The translations under genes were made by a program, and so were the position numbers. This document shows, one piece after another, positions 24,018-36,422 of a stretch of 64,000 nt of DNA. The notes beneath the pieces were generated by a model. That model saw nothing but the letters and a program-made list of their open reading frames with translations. It was not told the DNA's origin and ran no database searches. Within the stretch, counting starts at the first letter, position 1. Every line of letters starts with the position of its first letter. Source of the DNA: Castanea sativa (Eukaryota > Streptophyta > Magnoliopsida > Fagales > Fagaceae); NCBI RefSeq assembly GCF_040712315.1, contig NC_134013.1:60673001-60737000 (forward strand), in the 5' to 3' direction.

Positions 24018-25430
24018 CCAAGGGTGACAAAATTTGACGTGACCTGCGAACTCGACATGACACAACACGAAATTAGCAGATTATGGGTTGAGACTTAATG
24101 AATTTGTGTCATATTCGGGATGACACAACTGACACATTTAATAAATGGGATGGGTTAGTGTTCAACCCATGGAATCTGTTTGACTTGTCCGACCTATTTA
24201 ATTAAATGACATTTTACCAATATTTTTTTCAAACCCTAGGTATATAAACTTATTAGTTATTGTGGTTTATTTTCTTTGACATATTGTGATTGATTTTTCA
24301 TAATATTGAGATATGTTTTAGTTTTGAATGATTATTTGTGATGTAGTTACTCATTAGTTCTGAATTTTATATTAAAAATATTTATTTGTTTTTTTTTCAT
24401 AAATATTGTTTTCATTTTGATAAAAATTTGATAAACAAGTTGACGTGACTGACCTATTTAATAAATAGGTCGTGTTAGGGTTGAAGAATTGTAAGGGCAC
24501 GATTTGAGCATGAACCCACAGTTAGAGGGGGATGGGCCTGGATGGCCTTTTTTACAATTAAATTTGTAGAGAGTAGGCTTGAAATCTAGGTTCTAGTGAT
24601 GTTGGACAACAAAAAATGATGGGCTTTCATCACAATGATACACACAAGGAACTATTTATATGAAAGAATCTTCTCCTTGGACATAAGTCAATGATGATTT
24701 ATGTTATTTCTTCCTAAGATAGGTTACAGTATCGATAGTGAGGTATACAGTGTTTATTCTCTCTTTTTCCGATCTCCTCTCCTGAAGGTCCCTTCTTCCT
24801 TTATATCCTTTCCTTCTTCTCCTCTTTATGCTCCACCAAAGAGTTAGATTATTGGTTTCGCTCCTTGTCTCATCCACCTTCCCTGAAGTCTTTGAAGACA
24901 GGAGCCAGGCTAAACTCTGATGCTTAGATCTCACTTTCCCATTAATGTGGCCAGAATAGTTGTTGCAGAGCATTCAATGCGATGACAGTGATAGCAGCTT
25001 TATCTTAAATATCCCACCGCCCTTCTTCTTATCTTCTACGTATACCATGCTTACCCTTACCTATATAGGATCTTCTAGAATAGCGTCTGTGAAGATCAAC
25101 CAGCCTTTCTTCTACCTCGGCTTTAGAGAGCCGATGACATATTCCTCCTCGGACCATTCTCTTAGACATGCTTGACCTGTATTACTTCTCTACTTTTAGC
25201 ATTGCTTTGTGGGCTGATATTTATACATCCTCGGACCATTCAGTGTCCTCAGATTGGGTCTTTAGCTCAAAATACTCTTGGGCTAACCCCACACTCATTC
25301 TTGGGCCCAATGACCCTACAAGAATCTTGACTTGTTTAATAAACATGTCGGGTTAGTGTTGACCCATATAGTCAGATACTCATGAGTTAACACGATAGGA
25401 ACCCGACATGCAAACACAAATTGCCACCCT
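24018..25430. mobile_element. hAT-like non-autonomous element, 8-bp TSD
   Basis: Flanked by a perfect 8-bp duplication, atctcaca at 24010-24017 and 25431-25438. The termini are short inverted repeats: agggtgacaaaatttg on the left (24021) and the reverse of agggtggcaatttg on the right (to 25430). The 8-bp TSD and AGGGTG-type ends fit hAT elements. No transposase is present. The matching site in copy C (near 61460) lacks the insertion. It contains a nested solo LTR; without it the element would be about 0.58 kb. Confidence 0.8.
24490..25320. mobile_element. Solo LTR nested in hAT-like element, TSD agaat
   Basis: Begins TGTAAGGGCACGATT and ends CAATGACCCTACA, with perfect TSD agaat at 24485-24489 and 25321-25325. 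Same family as 1455-2194: both carry aaatttgtagag(a/c)g, gcttgaaatctag and cccattaatg near matching positions. It inserted after the hAT-like element. Confidence 0.9.
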
Positions 25431-25869
25431 ATCTCACATGCAAAACGCATGTGATAAGGCTAGTATATATTATTTGTGAATATTAACACTTCGTTTGGAA
25501 GTTCATAAAGGAATGAAATTAGTAAATTATAAAGGAATTGAAAGAATGGAATGAAGTTAAGTAATCATGTTTGGATGTTTTAAAATAAATGAATAGAAGG
25601 TAAGGTGCTGTTTGTTTTGTGTAAGGTGTATATTAATTTTTATATTTTCATTTTTTATACTCATTTTCTATACTCAAATCTTGTATTCATCCTTTATTTC
25701 CAACTGATTTTTTTGTTTGCCATCAATTTTCAGCTATTGCCTTCCGTAACTATTTTTGGACAACCCCCAACGAATACAAACACAGAGGAAGTCTTTAGCA
25801 GTTATCACACCTGCTAGACCAATTCCTTCCTACAAACTAACCAAAGTCAAAGTAGATATGCCTGAAAGC

Positions 25870-25900
<31 letters not shown>

Positions 25901-26276
25901 CACACACACATATGCGCCCACACACAACCATGAATCCACCATCAAATTTCAACAAGCTCACCCCCTAAACACCTTAAATCCACCATCAAATATGCCTAAA
26001 AAATGTCGTTGATTTGTATTATCTAAGAATGAGTTTTGGAGCAATGAGTCTTTTGTTAAAAATTTTAAAACTTTTCATTCATCCTAATCATAGGCTTTTC
26101 AATTTTTAGAAAATGTTAAAATTTTTTATTCATCCATATTTAGGGTTTTGTGGTCATTTTACAATCATCGAGAATAAACAGAAGTGGGAGTTATTCAAGA
26201 TTAGTTTTGGTTGTATAAATTGTTTATATACCTTCATCTTAAATTTAAGAAGTGAAACACTGGAAAATATAATGTA
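25431..26276. other. Intergenic DNA, part of duplicated block P (copy A)
   Basis: No gene. From about 25985 the sequence aligns with 46690-46950, and from about 26140 also with 61480-61590. An (AC)n run lies at about 25888-25910. It is interrupted at 26277 by an LTR. Confidence 0.7.
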
Positions 26277-26516
26277 TGGGTGTGGGGGCAAGGGAAAATG
26301 GGGTAATGGAGTCACCACCTAGTTATATGGTCCCATGAATATAGCGTCCTTTCGAGAAAGGACCTTTGATCTTTCTACTAGAGTTTGGGTTCGGAGTTTA
26401 GGTACGCTTTTGGGAAGGTGTTAGGCACCCAAGATCACCCAACCCTAATGTTGGCCTCGCATCATTGTGCCCTATATCTTAACCCTATTAAAAACTATCT
26501 AAATACTTGTATTCTA

Positions 26517-26559
<43 letters not shown>

Positions 26560-28229
26560 TCATGCATCTAACAAATAACATGACATCTTTGACCCTAAAC
26601 ACATACTTATCCATCTATCCAAACAAAAGAGAGCTAAACATATTGAAGAAATCCTAATCATACATCTAACATATGAAAAACCCTATCATAAATGCATGAA
26701 CATTGCTAATGTATGACTTACCGTTTACTTACCTCTCAACAGCACAACACTTATGGCATCAATGCATGAACATGTGAATGAACAACATTAAGACTAAGGA
26801 ACCCTAAACTGAACCCTAAACTAAACCCTAATATGGACATGTGATAACAAAACAAGCATGTTAAAAGGTGATCGAGCACTTATGAGACTTAAAACATGTG
26901 AAAAAGAGGCTATGCAGACAAACATGTGAAAACAACAACAAAACAAACAAAAATTAGGGTTTTCTGGGTAATGGCATTGCACACACTAGAACAACTTTGC
27001 GTACGCATGAGTTCAGCCTGTATGCACACGCTAGATCATGTGTAAGCATATCCTTTCCCAAAAACCCTAATCAACACGAAAATAGAGCAGAAACCAAAAA
27101 CGTAAAATCTAGCAACCTATCATGCTTGAAGACATAAAGGTAGCCTAAAACTAATCTAAATAAACAAATGTAAACATAAACTAAGCAAAAGAAACAGATT
27201 AAAACAAGGAGTGAAGACAGAAAAGAAAGAGAAAAGTTTTAAAAGAATACCTTAAAGCAAAAGCTCCTAGGCTTGAGTTTTACCGTTCCTCTTAGTCAAA
27301 TCTATTACAATTCAATAAAATAGTGATTAGTAATCTTAAACTCAAAGGATTGGGGCCAAAATAGGTCCCAATGAAATAAAAAGAGACTTGATGGTGTTTT
27401 GTGAAAAATTTCCTTTTGATTCACTATTTTCTAGTGAATCTTAGGTTTTTCCCATGGGATTTTTGTGTGTTTTGAAAATATACCATGTAAGGCTTTTTAT
27501 AGTTGAAAAAAATGGGGTTTGGAACTGCTCCCAGACGATGTGGGATTTGTTCCAAACCTTGGCCAATATTGTAGAAAACTTGCATTTCTTGTGCTTTTGA
27601 AACCTTAGTTGTGTATGCAGGAATGTTCCTACATACGCATGCTTTAACTCACGTATGCAGGCTGCGACCTACGTACGCAGGCCGAGGGCTACTTTGGTCA
27701 TTTTATTTGCAAAAATAGATTTTTGCTCATTTAAAAGATTATATTTTTAATTTTAACTTTCCTCAAGTCAATTTAATATCTGATTGGGCTTTAAACTGGC
27801 ATTGCGCCTTAGAGTTCGAGCATCATTGGGGAATGGGGGCCTGAGTCATAAAGGGTACAAAATGCAGTGTCTACAATAAATTTTTGCAAAAATAGATTTT
27901 TGCTCATTTAAAAGATTATATTTTTAATTTTAACTTTCCTCAAGTTAATTTAATATCTGATTGGGCTTTAAACTGGCCTTGGGCCTTAGAGTTCGAGCAT
28001 CATTGGGGAATGGGGGTCTGAGTCATAAAGGGTACAAAATGCAGTGTCTACAATAAATTTTTGCAAAAATAGATTTTTGCTCATTTAAAAGATTATATTT
28101 TTAATTTTAACTTTCCTCAAGTTAATTTAATATCTGATTGGGCTTTAAACTGGCCTTGGGCCTTAGAGTTCGAGCATCATTGGGGAATGGGGGTCTGAGT
28201 CATAAAGGGTACAAAATGCGGTGTCTACA
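26277..28229 (-). mobile_element. Solo LTR with triplicated end
   Basis: The plus strand begins tgggtgtgggggcaagg and ends aaatgcggtgtctaca. Flanks are atgta (26272-26276) and atgga (28230-28234), a 4/5 TSD. It carries the same landmarks as the LTRs at 14851 and 20400 (ggtgttaggcacccaagatc, cgtacgca motifs). An (AC)n run of about 38 bp lies at about 26518-26557. It interrupts block P, since the flanks are contiguous in copies B and C. Confidence 0.75.
27706..28229. repeat. Three tandem copies of a 177-bp LTR end
   Basis: Units start at 27706, 27883 and 28060, each running from tttgcaaaaatagattttt to gggtacaaaatgc(a/g)gtgtctaca. Units 2 and 3 are almost identical and unit 1 slightly more diverged. 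Confidence 0.95.
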
Positions 28230-28241
28230 ATGGAAAATTTT

Positions 28242-29169
28242 TGTTGGGATTTTTATTTTATTTTATTATATAAGTGTGAATAAATTTCGGCAAGCACAGC
28301 GGAAGTATATCTACACAAGAATGCAAAATTTTATGTAAAAAACCATTTTTCTTTGAAGGAAAAAATCACGAGACAAATTCCGAATAATTTCACTATATTA
28401 AATAGACATTACAGTACTTAGAGATATAACTTGAGTAGAGAAAAACTCTCTTTTTCTTTTCACTCATTATTCTCTTTCTCATTGTGTATTTCTCATAATT
28501 TTCTCTTACCCTCTGTTTTTCTCTTATCTTTTGCTAGCTCTCACTCACCAGGATCTTCAACACTGCACTGTCCTCAGTCTCACTCTCTGGGACTTCCACT
28601 CTAACTCACCGGCCAAATGGCCTCCTTTTATTTCTTCATTAGATTTCCTTTCTTTTATTCCTTCAACATGTCTCACATGCTTAACATCACATCTTAATAA
28701 ATGCAAGCCAACCTGCCTTGACTTTTGTACATAAAATATGGCTTCAATTCTTCTCTTTAGGAAAGCTTCTCTAAAAAGGATTCAGATCCTCTAGAGTTCT
28801 TAGGGTACTCTACCAGTAGAGTTCATTAAATCCTAACCACTCTTTAATGATTTAATGGTTTAGATTCTGCCATGTCAGCATTTCATTAATAATATTCTTA
28901 AAATAATAAAATAATGTTGTAAACAAAACAATTAAGATGATTGTTAATGAAATGCTGACATGGCAGAATCTAGACCATTAAATCATTAAAGAGTGGTTAG
29001 GATTTAATGAACTCTACTTGGTAGAGTACCCTAGGAACTCTAGAGAATCTGAATCCCTCTAAAAAGCCCATTTATCTTTGCTGACTTCTCAGCAACTTGT
29101 ACAACAAGCTCATTTAAGAAGCTAAGCCGGAAGTGTGGGCTAAACCCAGGTGGAGCAATGCACCCAACA
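28242..29169. mobile_element. Solo LTR, 928 bp, TSD atttt
   Basis: Begins TGTTGGGATTTTTA and ends GCACCCAACA, so the ends form the inverted repeat TGTTGGG/CCCAACA. Perfect TSD atttt at 28237-28241 and 29170-29174. It lies about 12 bp from the preceding LTR and also interrupts block P. It contains a nested MITE. Confidence 0.85.
28778..29056. mobile_element. Mutator-type MITE, 279 bp, 9-bp TSD
   Basis: Inverted arms of about 112 bp (28778-28889 and 28944-29056) differ at only a few sites around a loop of about 54 bp. The ends read ggattcagatcc. A perfect 9-bp duplication, ctctaaaaa, flanks it at 28769-28777 and 29057-29065. Long TIRs with a 9-bp TSD indicate the Mutator superfamily. No transposase. 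Confidence 0.9.
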
Positions 29170-31196
29170 ATTTTGTTATTGTTATTGTTATTGTTATTGG
29201 TATTGGTATTGGTATTGTCATTATTGTTGTTGTTATTGATTTTCATGTAGTAATATTTGATTGCGAAGCTGACTCAATATAATTTGATGCCTAATGCTAT
29301 GATTTAAAATTATTCATTTAATATTTAATTAGTAATTTTACATCTCTATATAATATTTGCTAACCTACCATTTTGACTTGATAAAATGACTAATTCAATC
29401 AATCTAAAGTAGCATTTTCTCAAAATTTAATTTTCTTTTTAAAAAAATTATTTTTATTGAAGCAATTGTTGTGGTGGGGCATTTAAAAAAAAAAAAAAAA
29501 GAATGAGACTTTATCTATAACAAAACAAAACAATTATGCACTCACAAGATAGGGCCTTTGTTTATTGAGATAGATCTATTTTATCTTCTTCTTCATCTTT
29601 TTTTTGGGGGGTGGGGGGAGGGTGTTAAACCTAGGCCTTGACAGCTAATTATTATAATCACTTACCAAATTTCATGTGGTTGATAAAAAATTCTGCAGAA
29701 AAATAACATGCAAAAGGTGTTGTTATAGATCTGATCACCCAAAATTCTGAGGGACGTATTTCAAAGATTCGATATTAATTGCATTCAAAAGTTTTCATTA
29801 CTCGGAATTTTGAAAGAATCATCCCACAAATTGTAGCGATTGAAATAACTCCAAACCCTATGCAATATTAAAACAATAACACAAATTTCATTATCCTAAA
29901 AAATTGATTGTTGCTGACTAATTGAATTGTTCCTAGAGTATTAGGAATGTAATTGTCATGCCTAATAATTAAAAATTTAGGAGTTTTTTTTGCCTTATCA
30001 ATGGTTGACAAACTAAAAATCGATGCAAACAAGCTTAAAAGAGTCATTCTAGGTCCAAAGGGCTCTTTCCTTTGACTTTATAGAAAGTTGTTTCTACCAT
30101 ATTTGGAGATTGCATAAACATAGCAAATATTTTAATTATTGATTTCATTGCTCATGTGATTGATGTTGCCATCAAAATTTGGGACGAAGATAGATAGAGA
30201 CGTACAAAAGTATTTCTTGTTTCCAACTCATTAATTTTCATATGGCTTCATTATGATAACAATTACATCAGTTCAATTAGTATTCACCCACTTTATATGT
30301 ATAAGAGGCTTTCCCAACCCAAATTTGAGAATCACTGTTAGTTTGACTAAATTTTTTTTTTTTTGCCACTTCATTTCAAATGTAATTGTGTGAAAATTTT
30401 TCAATTTTTTTTAGGTTTATACATATGTTGTGTTACTCTCATATTGATTGTTATCCAGGTAGGTATAATGCTCGAAGTTGCCTATATCTCTCTTGTCACC
30501 CAATTTGTGCTATTTATATGGTTATCAGAAATCCTTCATTGGCAATAGAAGAAGTCAAGGTCATTTTTATTTTTATTTTGAATCCATAATTTCGTATTTA
30601 TTACGATGATTGCCCTTAATCTAATGCCTTGATGTATCTAAATTTATATTTTATTATGCGTGAATTTATTTGTTGTTATTTTTATTGTTATTTTTTATTT
30701 TTTAGAATTTTCACTATTATAAATAAGCTTATAATTTGAATTAAAAAAAAAACATTTTGCTGACATTTGTGTTGGATATATTGAAGAAAAATAATTTATT
30801 TTTGTGATTATGTAAACAATAACAAAAACATATGTTGTAAATAACAACAATAACATAATCTAAATAGTACAAGAAGTGTAAATCTGTATATATATATACT
30901 CATAAATCGCATGCATAAGGATGAATTATGCAAATTATGATCAAGACTTATGTTTGACACAATTTGTAACCATCATAATCAATGCTCATCTCCCATGACA
31001 CAACAATTAGAAGAAGCATAACAATCCAAATGCTACAACGAATGGAATTGTGTTTCTTTGTTTCTCTATCATTATGAACATGCAATGAAAACTAGAACAA
31101 CAATATATGATAAATGATGGACTCTCTATTTATAATGGTACCACATAAACAAACACATTTTTTCATTAAAAAAAGTATTGAGCAATAAATAGCCAT
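29170..31196. other. Duplicated block P, copy A
   Basis: Non-coding or decayed sequence aligning with 46960-48330 (copy B) and 61600-63560 (copy C). It starts with a ttattg-type microsatellite (about 29172-29240). It includes a relic open frame described separately and a G-rich run at about 29604-29624. Confidence 0.8.
30100..30590 (+). pseudogene. Relic reading frame shared by the three P copies, unknown
   Basis: Translated pieces such as HVIDVAIKIWDEDR, SNSLIFIWLHYDNNY and, after a possible acceptor (tttttttttag near 30413), HPICAIYMVIRNPSLAIEE recur in all three copies. Here a TAG follows the first piece and frames shift between pieces. No family was recognised. It may be a decayed exon pair of a host gene or part of an old repeat. 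Confidence 0.4.
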
Positions 31197-32126
31197 TGTA
31201 AATACAAAATTTTCAAGTTTAAAATTAAACAATTGAAAGTGATTCACAAATATAAATTTGTATTTATAGAATAATGAGTACAATTCTTTGTTTTTGATTC
31301 TTGTAATCTTGGCTTGAACACAAGATGTTCTTCACTCAAGTTGGAAGATAGATAAATGATCCTCACAACGAATCTCTTGCTTTGAGCTTGTTAGAGATTT
31401 GTTGTTCTTCAAGTTCTTTGAGTGTTCTTAGAGTTCTTTGAGGATTCTTCAAATGTGAAGGCTTTTAGGCAGAAGTTCTTTGGGGATTTAGAGGTTTGAT
31501 CTATTGAGCGTGAATGATTTAGGGGTTTTTGAAGCTTATGGAGGTTTTTGAGCTTGATTCCAAGGGAACTTCAAGTCTTGGAAGAAGAATCAAATGATTT
31601 TTTTTTGAATTTTTTAATGGTTTTCTTGAGGTTGAATTTCTCTAGAGTTTTGACATCTTGAAAAAATGGTGGACAATGAGAGGGGGTGCCCTCTATTTAT
31701 AGTAGTTTAACAGAATTAGTCTCACTTTAAAGTGATTTTCTTAAAGATAGGTAGTGAATTCTGATTGGCCCAAAGTCAAAGAGTCCCACTTGGACTTGTT
31801 GATTGTAGATAATTATCTCTATTTTTAATTATTTTAATAAAGATAATAATCAACAAAGTGTCTAACTAGGATTTTTGCTTGTAGATAATTATCTCTATTT
31901 TTATTATTTAAATAAAAGGCAATTGTCTATTAATTCTATATAGAAAATTTATCTTTATTTTATAGGCCCAAGTTTATATGTGGTTAATTTTAATTCACCA
32001 ATGTGATGTCAATTAAATGACACATGCCATTATTTGATCTAATTAATTTAGAGAAAAATAAATTTGGAATTTGTCACTAAATTTTGACGTGGCATAATTG
32101 GCTTAACTAATTTTTCACCTTCTACA
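31197..32126. mobile_element. Probable solo LTR related to the 36423-46185 element
   Basis: Begins TGTAAATACAAAATTTTC and ends CACCTTCTACA. The body follows the same plan as the LTR at 36423: cacaaat(a/g)(t/c)(a/g)aatttgtatt, gtacaattctttg, gagcttgttagagattt, gttcttcaagttcttt and then repeated gaggtttttgagcttgattcc. Flanks gccat and tacac do not match, so the ends are approximate. It is absent from block copy B at about 55005. Confidence 0.55.
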
Positions 32127-34053
32127 TACACTTAAAATAATAAATAATAATTATTTAATATTGGACAGTTCACATGGACTCACACCCATAAGTATATAAA
32201 TTTATAAAATGCCCAATTTATTTCCTATGTGAGATTCACACATTTTATACTTCTAACCATGTTCAAGTGGGTATTTTAAGAGTCAATTTCTTATCACTCT
32301 TTCATTCAGCCAAAAAAAAAAAAAATCTTATCACTCTTTCAATGATTTTGGGCAAGTGACCACTCTTGTTATTTTGTTTTTCCTTTCAAAACTCAAAATT
32401 GAGAAAAGCACGAGAACTGAGAAAACCCTACTCATGCCTAAAAACCCCCCCTCAAAACACCCACATTCAAACTACTCAGACCAAATCCAAAAATCCTGGA
32501 ACCATTTTTTGAAGTTCAACAAAGTTTGAACAAGTTTTGACCAAGTTTCACCTACTTTGACTAATTTTCGCAAACTTTGGCCGCTTTGTTCATTCAAGTT
32601 TCAATCCAACAAATTGATCAACCTCAAATTCCACCAAAAATAACATCTCATCACATTATTCAAATACTACGGACAGATATTGATCTAAGTATGCCACATG
32701 ATGCACCCATGTTGTGTTCCCACCCTCAAGGAAACCTTGTATAACCATGTTCTCAATTAATCCAACCGTCTGATTGACCTTAAATTTCTTTAGCACCCAC
32801 ATTTTACCTCACTCTTTTAATTCAATGGTCAAATTTTGTATTTAAGTCTAATGCTTGATGGAAATGTGTTGTGTACCCACTTGTTTTTATTACCTCTATC
32901 TTTTCTTCTATAGTTTAGATCTGTGTCAATCCAATATGGCCTGTAATTTTTTCACCAAAAAAAGTATTTTTTTATGATAAAAAAGTTTAACATATACATA
33001 AAACCATTAAGTTTACAATAATGCAGCAATTAATTTTAATAGTCTATTAGTTTAATAATTCCACAAGAGAAGAAAATAAAAAATGTATACACATGAAATA
33101 GAAAATAATATTAAATCACAAATAACAAGTGTGCATTTAAATTAGCCTTTTTATAAATTAACAAAAATATATTTGTATTAAAAAAAATTAAGGTTTTAAA
33201 AAGCAAATACTTTAATTGGTAAGTTCTTTTAAAACTTTTAATTTACTACGTGATCTCTAGAATGAGAAAGCCACTAAAGTTGAGTTATCTTTTCTTCTTT
33301 TTTCTTTTTTTTTTCCTTTATTATTTTTTTGCCAATGGCTCTCTTTTCTCTCACGCTTTCTTTCCTACACTGACACAAATTCTTTTAGTTGAAGAGTCAC
33401 ATTATCTAGGACAAGATCAAAACCCCAATGAACTACTTGAAACTCCAAGTCATAAAATTCAACACAAAATACCAAAAATAAGGTAAACTAATCCTAATTC
33501 CTCATTGTTATCAAGCTTGACCGTGGCCTTGTCCTTAGCCCGTGAATATAGTCGGCAATGCAAGACTGCAAGTGAGGATGGCAACGATGTTGTTGCATTG
33601 GTGGAGACGGATCATGATGAGGTCGTAGAAAGATAAATCAGGTTCGATTGTGACTTAGCTTCTTTTCAGAGATAAATCAGGTTTTAAACTTGCTGACTAA
33701 AATCCTTCTTTAAATTATTGAGATAATTGTTGGAGCAAGTTGTGTTTCAAACACTAGCATTGTGTTTTGTGTCCCACATTGGTTAGGAGTGATATATGTT
33801 ATGTGTTTATAATTCACTATCCATTTGATAGCCTGAAAGGTAATGGGCTACGAGTTAGAATTGAACTTGGTTTGGGTTTGACTTGTGTCTATCACTCTTG
33901 AGTTATATCTTTTTTCCTTTATTTTCCATCCAACCCAATTCTGTTCAGCCCCTTAGGGCACTTAATGTGCTGCCCATTGGGCATGCACAGTAATTGTTGG
34001 AGCCAGCCCACCTTTTTTTTTTTTTTCCTGGGTTTTGAACGTGTGTTCAATTT
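32127..34053. other. Intergenic DNA, duplicated block Q (copy A)
   Basis: No gene. From about 32610 it aligns with 55020-55390 and 56440-57150, including gcacatgatgcac(c/a)catgttgtgt and ccctcaaggaaaccttgtat. A poly-T region lies at about 33295-33330. Confidence 0.75.
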
Positions 34054-34602
34054 GAAGAAATCACTATAGTTTAATTTTGGGGGTTGTTTGATCAAGAGAG
34101 CCATTCGCACCAAGTTTTACTTCGGGTGGCATGAATCAACTTTTAAGGACAACATATTTTGCGTGATTCTATAGTTTGTGAGATCTTTCTAACTCTATCT
34201 ATTTATTTTTGTCATTGCTAATTTTTTAGGTTTTATATTGTTGAATTAAAACTTGTTTATTTAGTCATATTTTCCAACAATAATTACATTGTTCGATCGA
34301 GATAAAATATTATTTGAAATTATTTAAGAAGAAATCACTATAGTTTAATTTTGGGGGGTTGTTCGACCAAGAGAGCCATTCACACCGAGTTTTACTTCAG
34401 GTGACATGAATCAATCTTTAAGGACAACGTATTTTGCGTGATTCTATAGTTTGTGAGATCTTTCTAACTCTATCTATTTATTTTTGTCATTGCTAATTTT
34501 TTAGGTTTTATATTGTTGAATTAAAACTTGTTTATCTAGTCATATTTTCCAACAATAATTACATTATTTGATCGAGATAAAATATTATTTGAAATTATTC
34601 AA
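34054..34602. repeat. Two tandem copies of a 274-bp unit
   Basis: Units at 34054-34327 and 34328-34602 begin gaagaaatcactatagttta and end gaaattatt(t/c)aag. They differ at about a dozen positions. Block copy B has only a partial single equivalent (58850-58920 region), so this duplication is probably specific to copy A. Confidence 0.9.
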
Positions 34603-34976
34603 GAAATTGCACAACACTATATTCATAGAATTTTCTTGTGCTTGCATGTCTCAAACTATTTGATGATGCAAAAAATCAGCAATTGAGATCCTCATCTCAG
34701 TGGATGGATGATTCTGTGGTTGGTCGCATCTCCGATGTAAACATGTAATAAAACTTTGGAAAGAAATGGAACACATCAGTGTGATGTTTGTTAAAAACAC
34801 TCAAATGCTTAAGTCAGAAAGGGAGAAAGTTTGTTTAGAGAGAAATTCACTTGGAGTGATTTTTGGATGAGTATTTGTGCGTATCTTTGGATTTTGTTGT
34901 TCCTTGCCTTAATAGACAAAGAATTCTAGCATTTATAAGCAACAATTAGTACGTTATCAATGGGAGCTCTGAAGGG
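34603..34976. other. Intergenic DNA, end of block Q
   Basis: Similarity to 58870-58930 ends near 34660 (tcttgtgcttgcatgtctc). No gene seen in the remainder. Confidence 0.6.
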
Positions 34977-35133
34977 GAAATTATTGTGTACTCCCGGAGT
35001 ACCATAAATGCGTACTCCCTCCTCTCACATGAATGGTGGGACCTACTAATTAAATTCATGGTAGGACCCACTATTCATGTGAGAAGAAGGAATACGCATT
35101 TATAGTACTTCATGAGTACCTAATAAATTTCTA
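34977..35133. mobile_element. Foldback MITE, about 157 bp
   Basis: Arms of about 73 bp: the left starts gaaattattgtgtactc and the right ends gagtacctaataaatttc. A loop of about 10 bp separates them. Arms match apart from scattered substitutions and include ctcacatgaat(g/a)gtggg. TSD not clear. Confidence 0.8.
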
Positions 35134-36417
35134 CTTTGAAGTGCATAGCTCACTTGTTATTGTGCTCCGTCCGTTATTTTTTTATTATCAATGTGTGCAA
35201 TAAATGTGTAACGCTTGCTTTAATCGTCATTAATGGGAATGATGATTCCAGGTTATTTTTTAACTCATCACTATCTATTATAGTTTAGGAAAATAAAATG
35301 TAATTTCCTCTTTGTGGATTTTTTTTTCTTCTTCTTTTTTCATGTAGAGCACTTTAACTCACAAAATTGACTAAAACATAAATTCAATTTTAATTTTAAT
35401 ATTGACCATATTATTTTTGAAATAATAATTCGAAATAATTATTATGGACGATACGTATTAAAAAAATATTTTGTTTTTTGTTGTGTGGCACGTATCTTTT
35501 ATTACGAAATTGCAAAATATGTGTTCAAGAGGAAATGAATCTGTTTGAGATAGACATGTTCGGAAATGAGATTTTAAAGTTAACGAATTTCTAAGTTCCA
35601 TTTACTCCTCGAAGTTTGCATTGTTTGAGCTACCTAAGCTTGGCGAGCCTATGGAATTTGTCGGTAGTTTCTGTTGGTAATTTACATCCTCACAAAAATC
35701 CAAGAATTATTTAGCAATGAAATAAAATGAAGTCCAGTGGTATTTGTAAAATTATCTCTATAGTTCCCAACCAGTTCCAAACTTGGAGAAAAGAGGAGGG
35801 TTGCAGTGGTTGAAACTTTTGAGATTTTAGGAGGAATGCAATTACCGCTATTCTAATCATGTTTTTTGAAGAATTGAACTTGTAAAACAAGTGGTTTTGA
35901 AACTAACGAAGCAATGCTTGTTGGCCAGAGTAATTTCTTACACTTATATTGCACATTTTCGCAAATGTAGAAGCAAGTAATTTAGGCCCAAAATACCAAA
36001 AAGGGACTTGCATAATATGAATATATATCTAACAAAATGATAATTACATAATAATAAAGACACGAACTTCATAAATTATAGAAAACTGGTAAGACAATTG
36101 TATCTATATATCTCCTCCAGTATTGTCATTGTGCAACTCGCTTAATGTCGTGGTTACCAAGTGGAGTTGCAAACTATTTTAGAAGACGTTTGCTGCCTAC
36201 AAAATCGCATAAAAGAATATTTTTGATTAAATTTATAATATTCATGATAGCTTAAATTTCTAATATGTGTGTGTAGATGCTCTAGGAGTGTAGAGGCTAG
36301 GCCTTTTTTGGTTTGTTTCTGTGTAGATGCGTGAGACAGAACATATTTTATGATAATATTCACGATTGCTTAAATTTCACAATTATTACCTTAAAATATT
36401 CATAATTATTATTTGGA
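35134..36417. other. Intergenic DNA, nothing recognised
   Basis: AT-rich, no supported gene or repeat. It ends in the atatt (36418-36422) that is the target duplication of the next element. Confidence 0.6.
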
Positions 36418-36422
36418 ATATT

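Noticed and set aside
26795..26835. Interstitial telomere repeats (aaccctaaact)
   Set aside because: Only a few irregular units within a solo LTR; not a telomeric tract.
29040..29246. Asparagine-rich protein on the minus strand
   Set aside because: The Asn/Thr run is the translation of a ttattg microsatellite.
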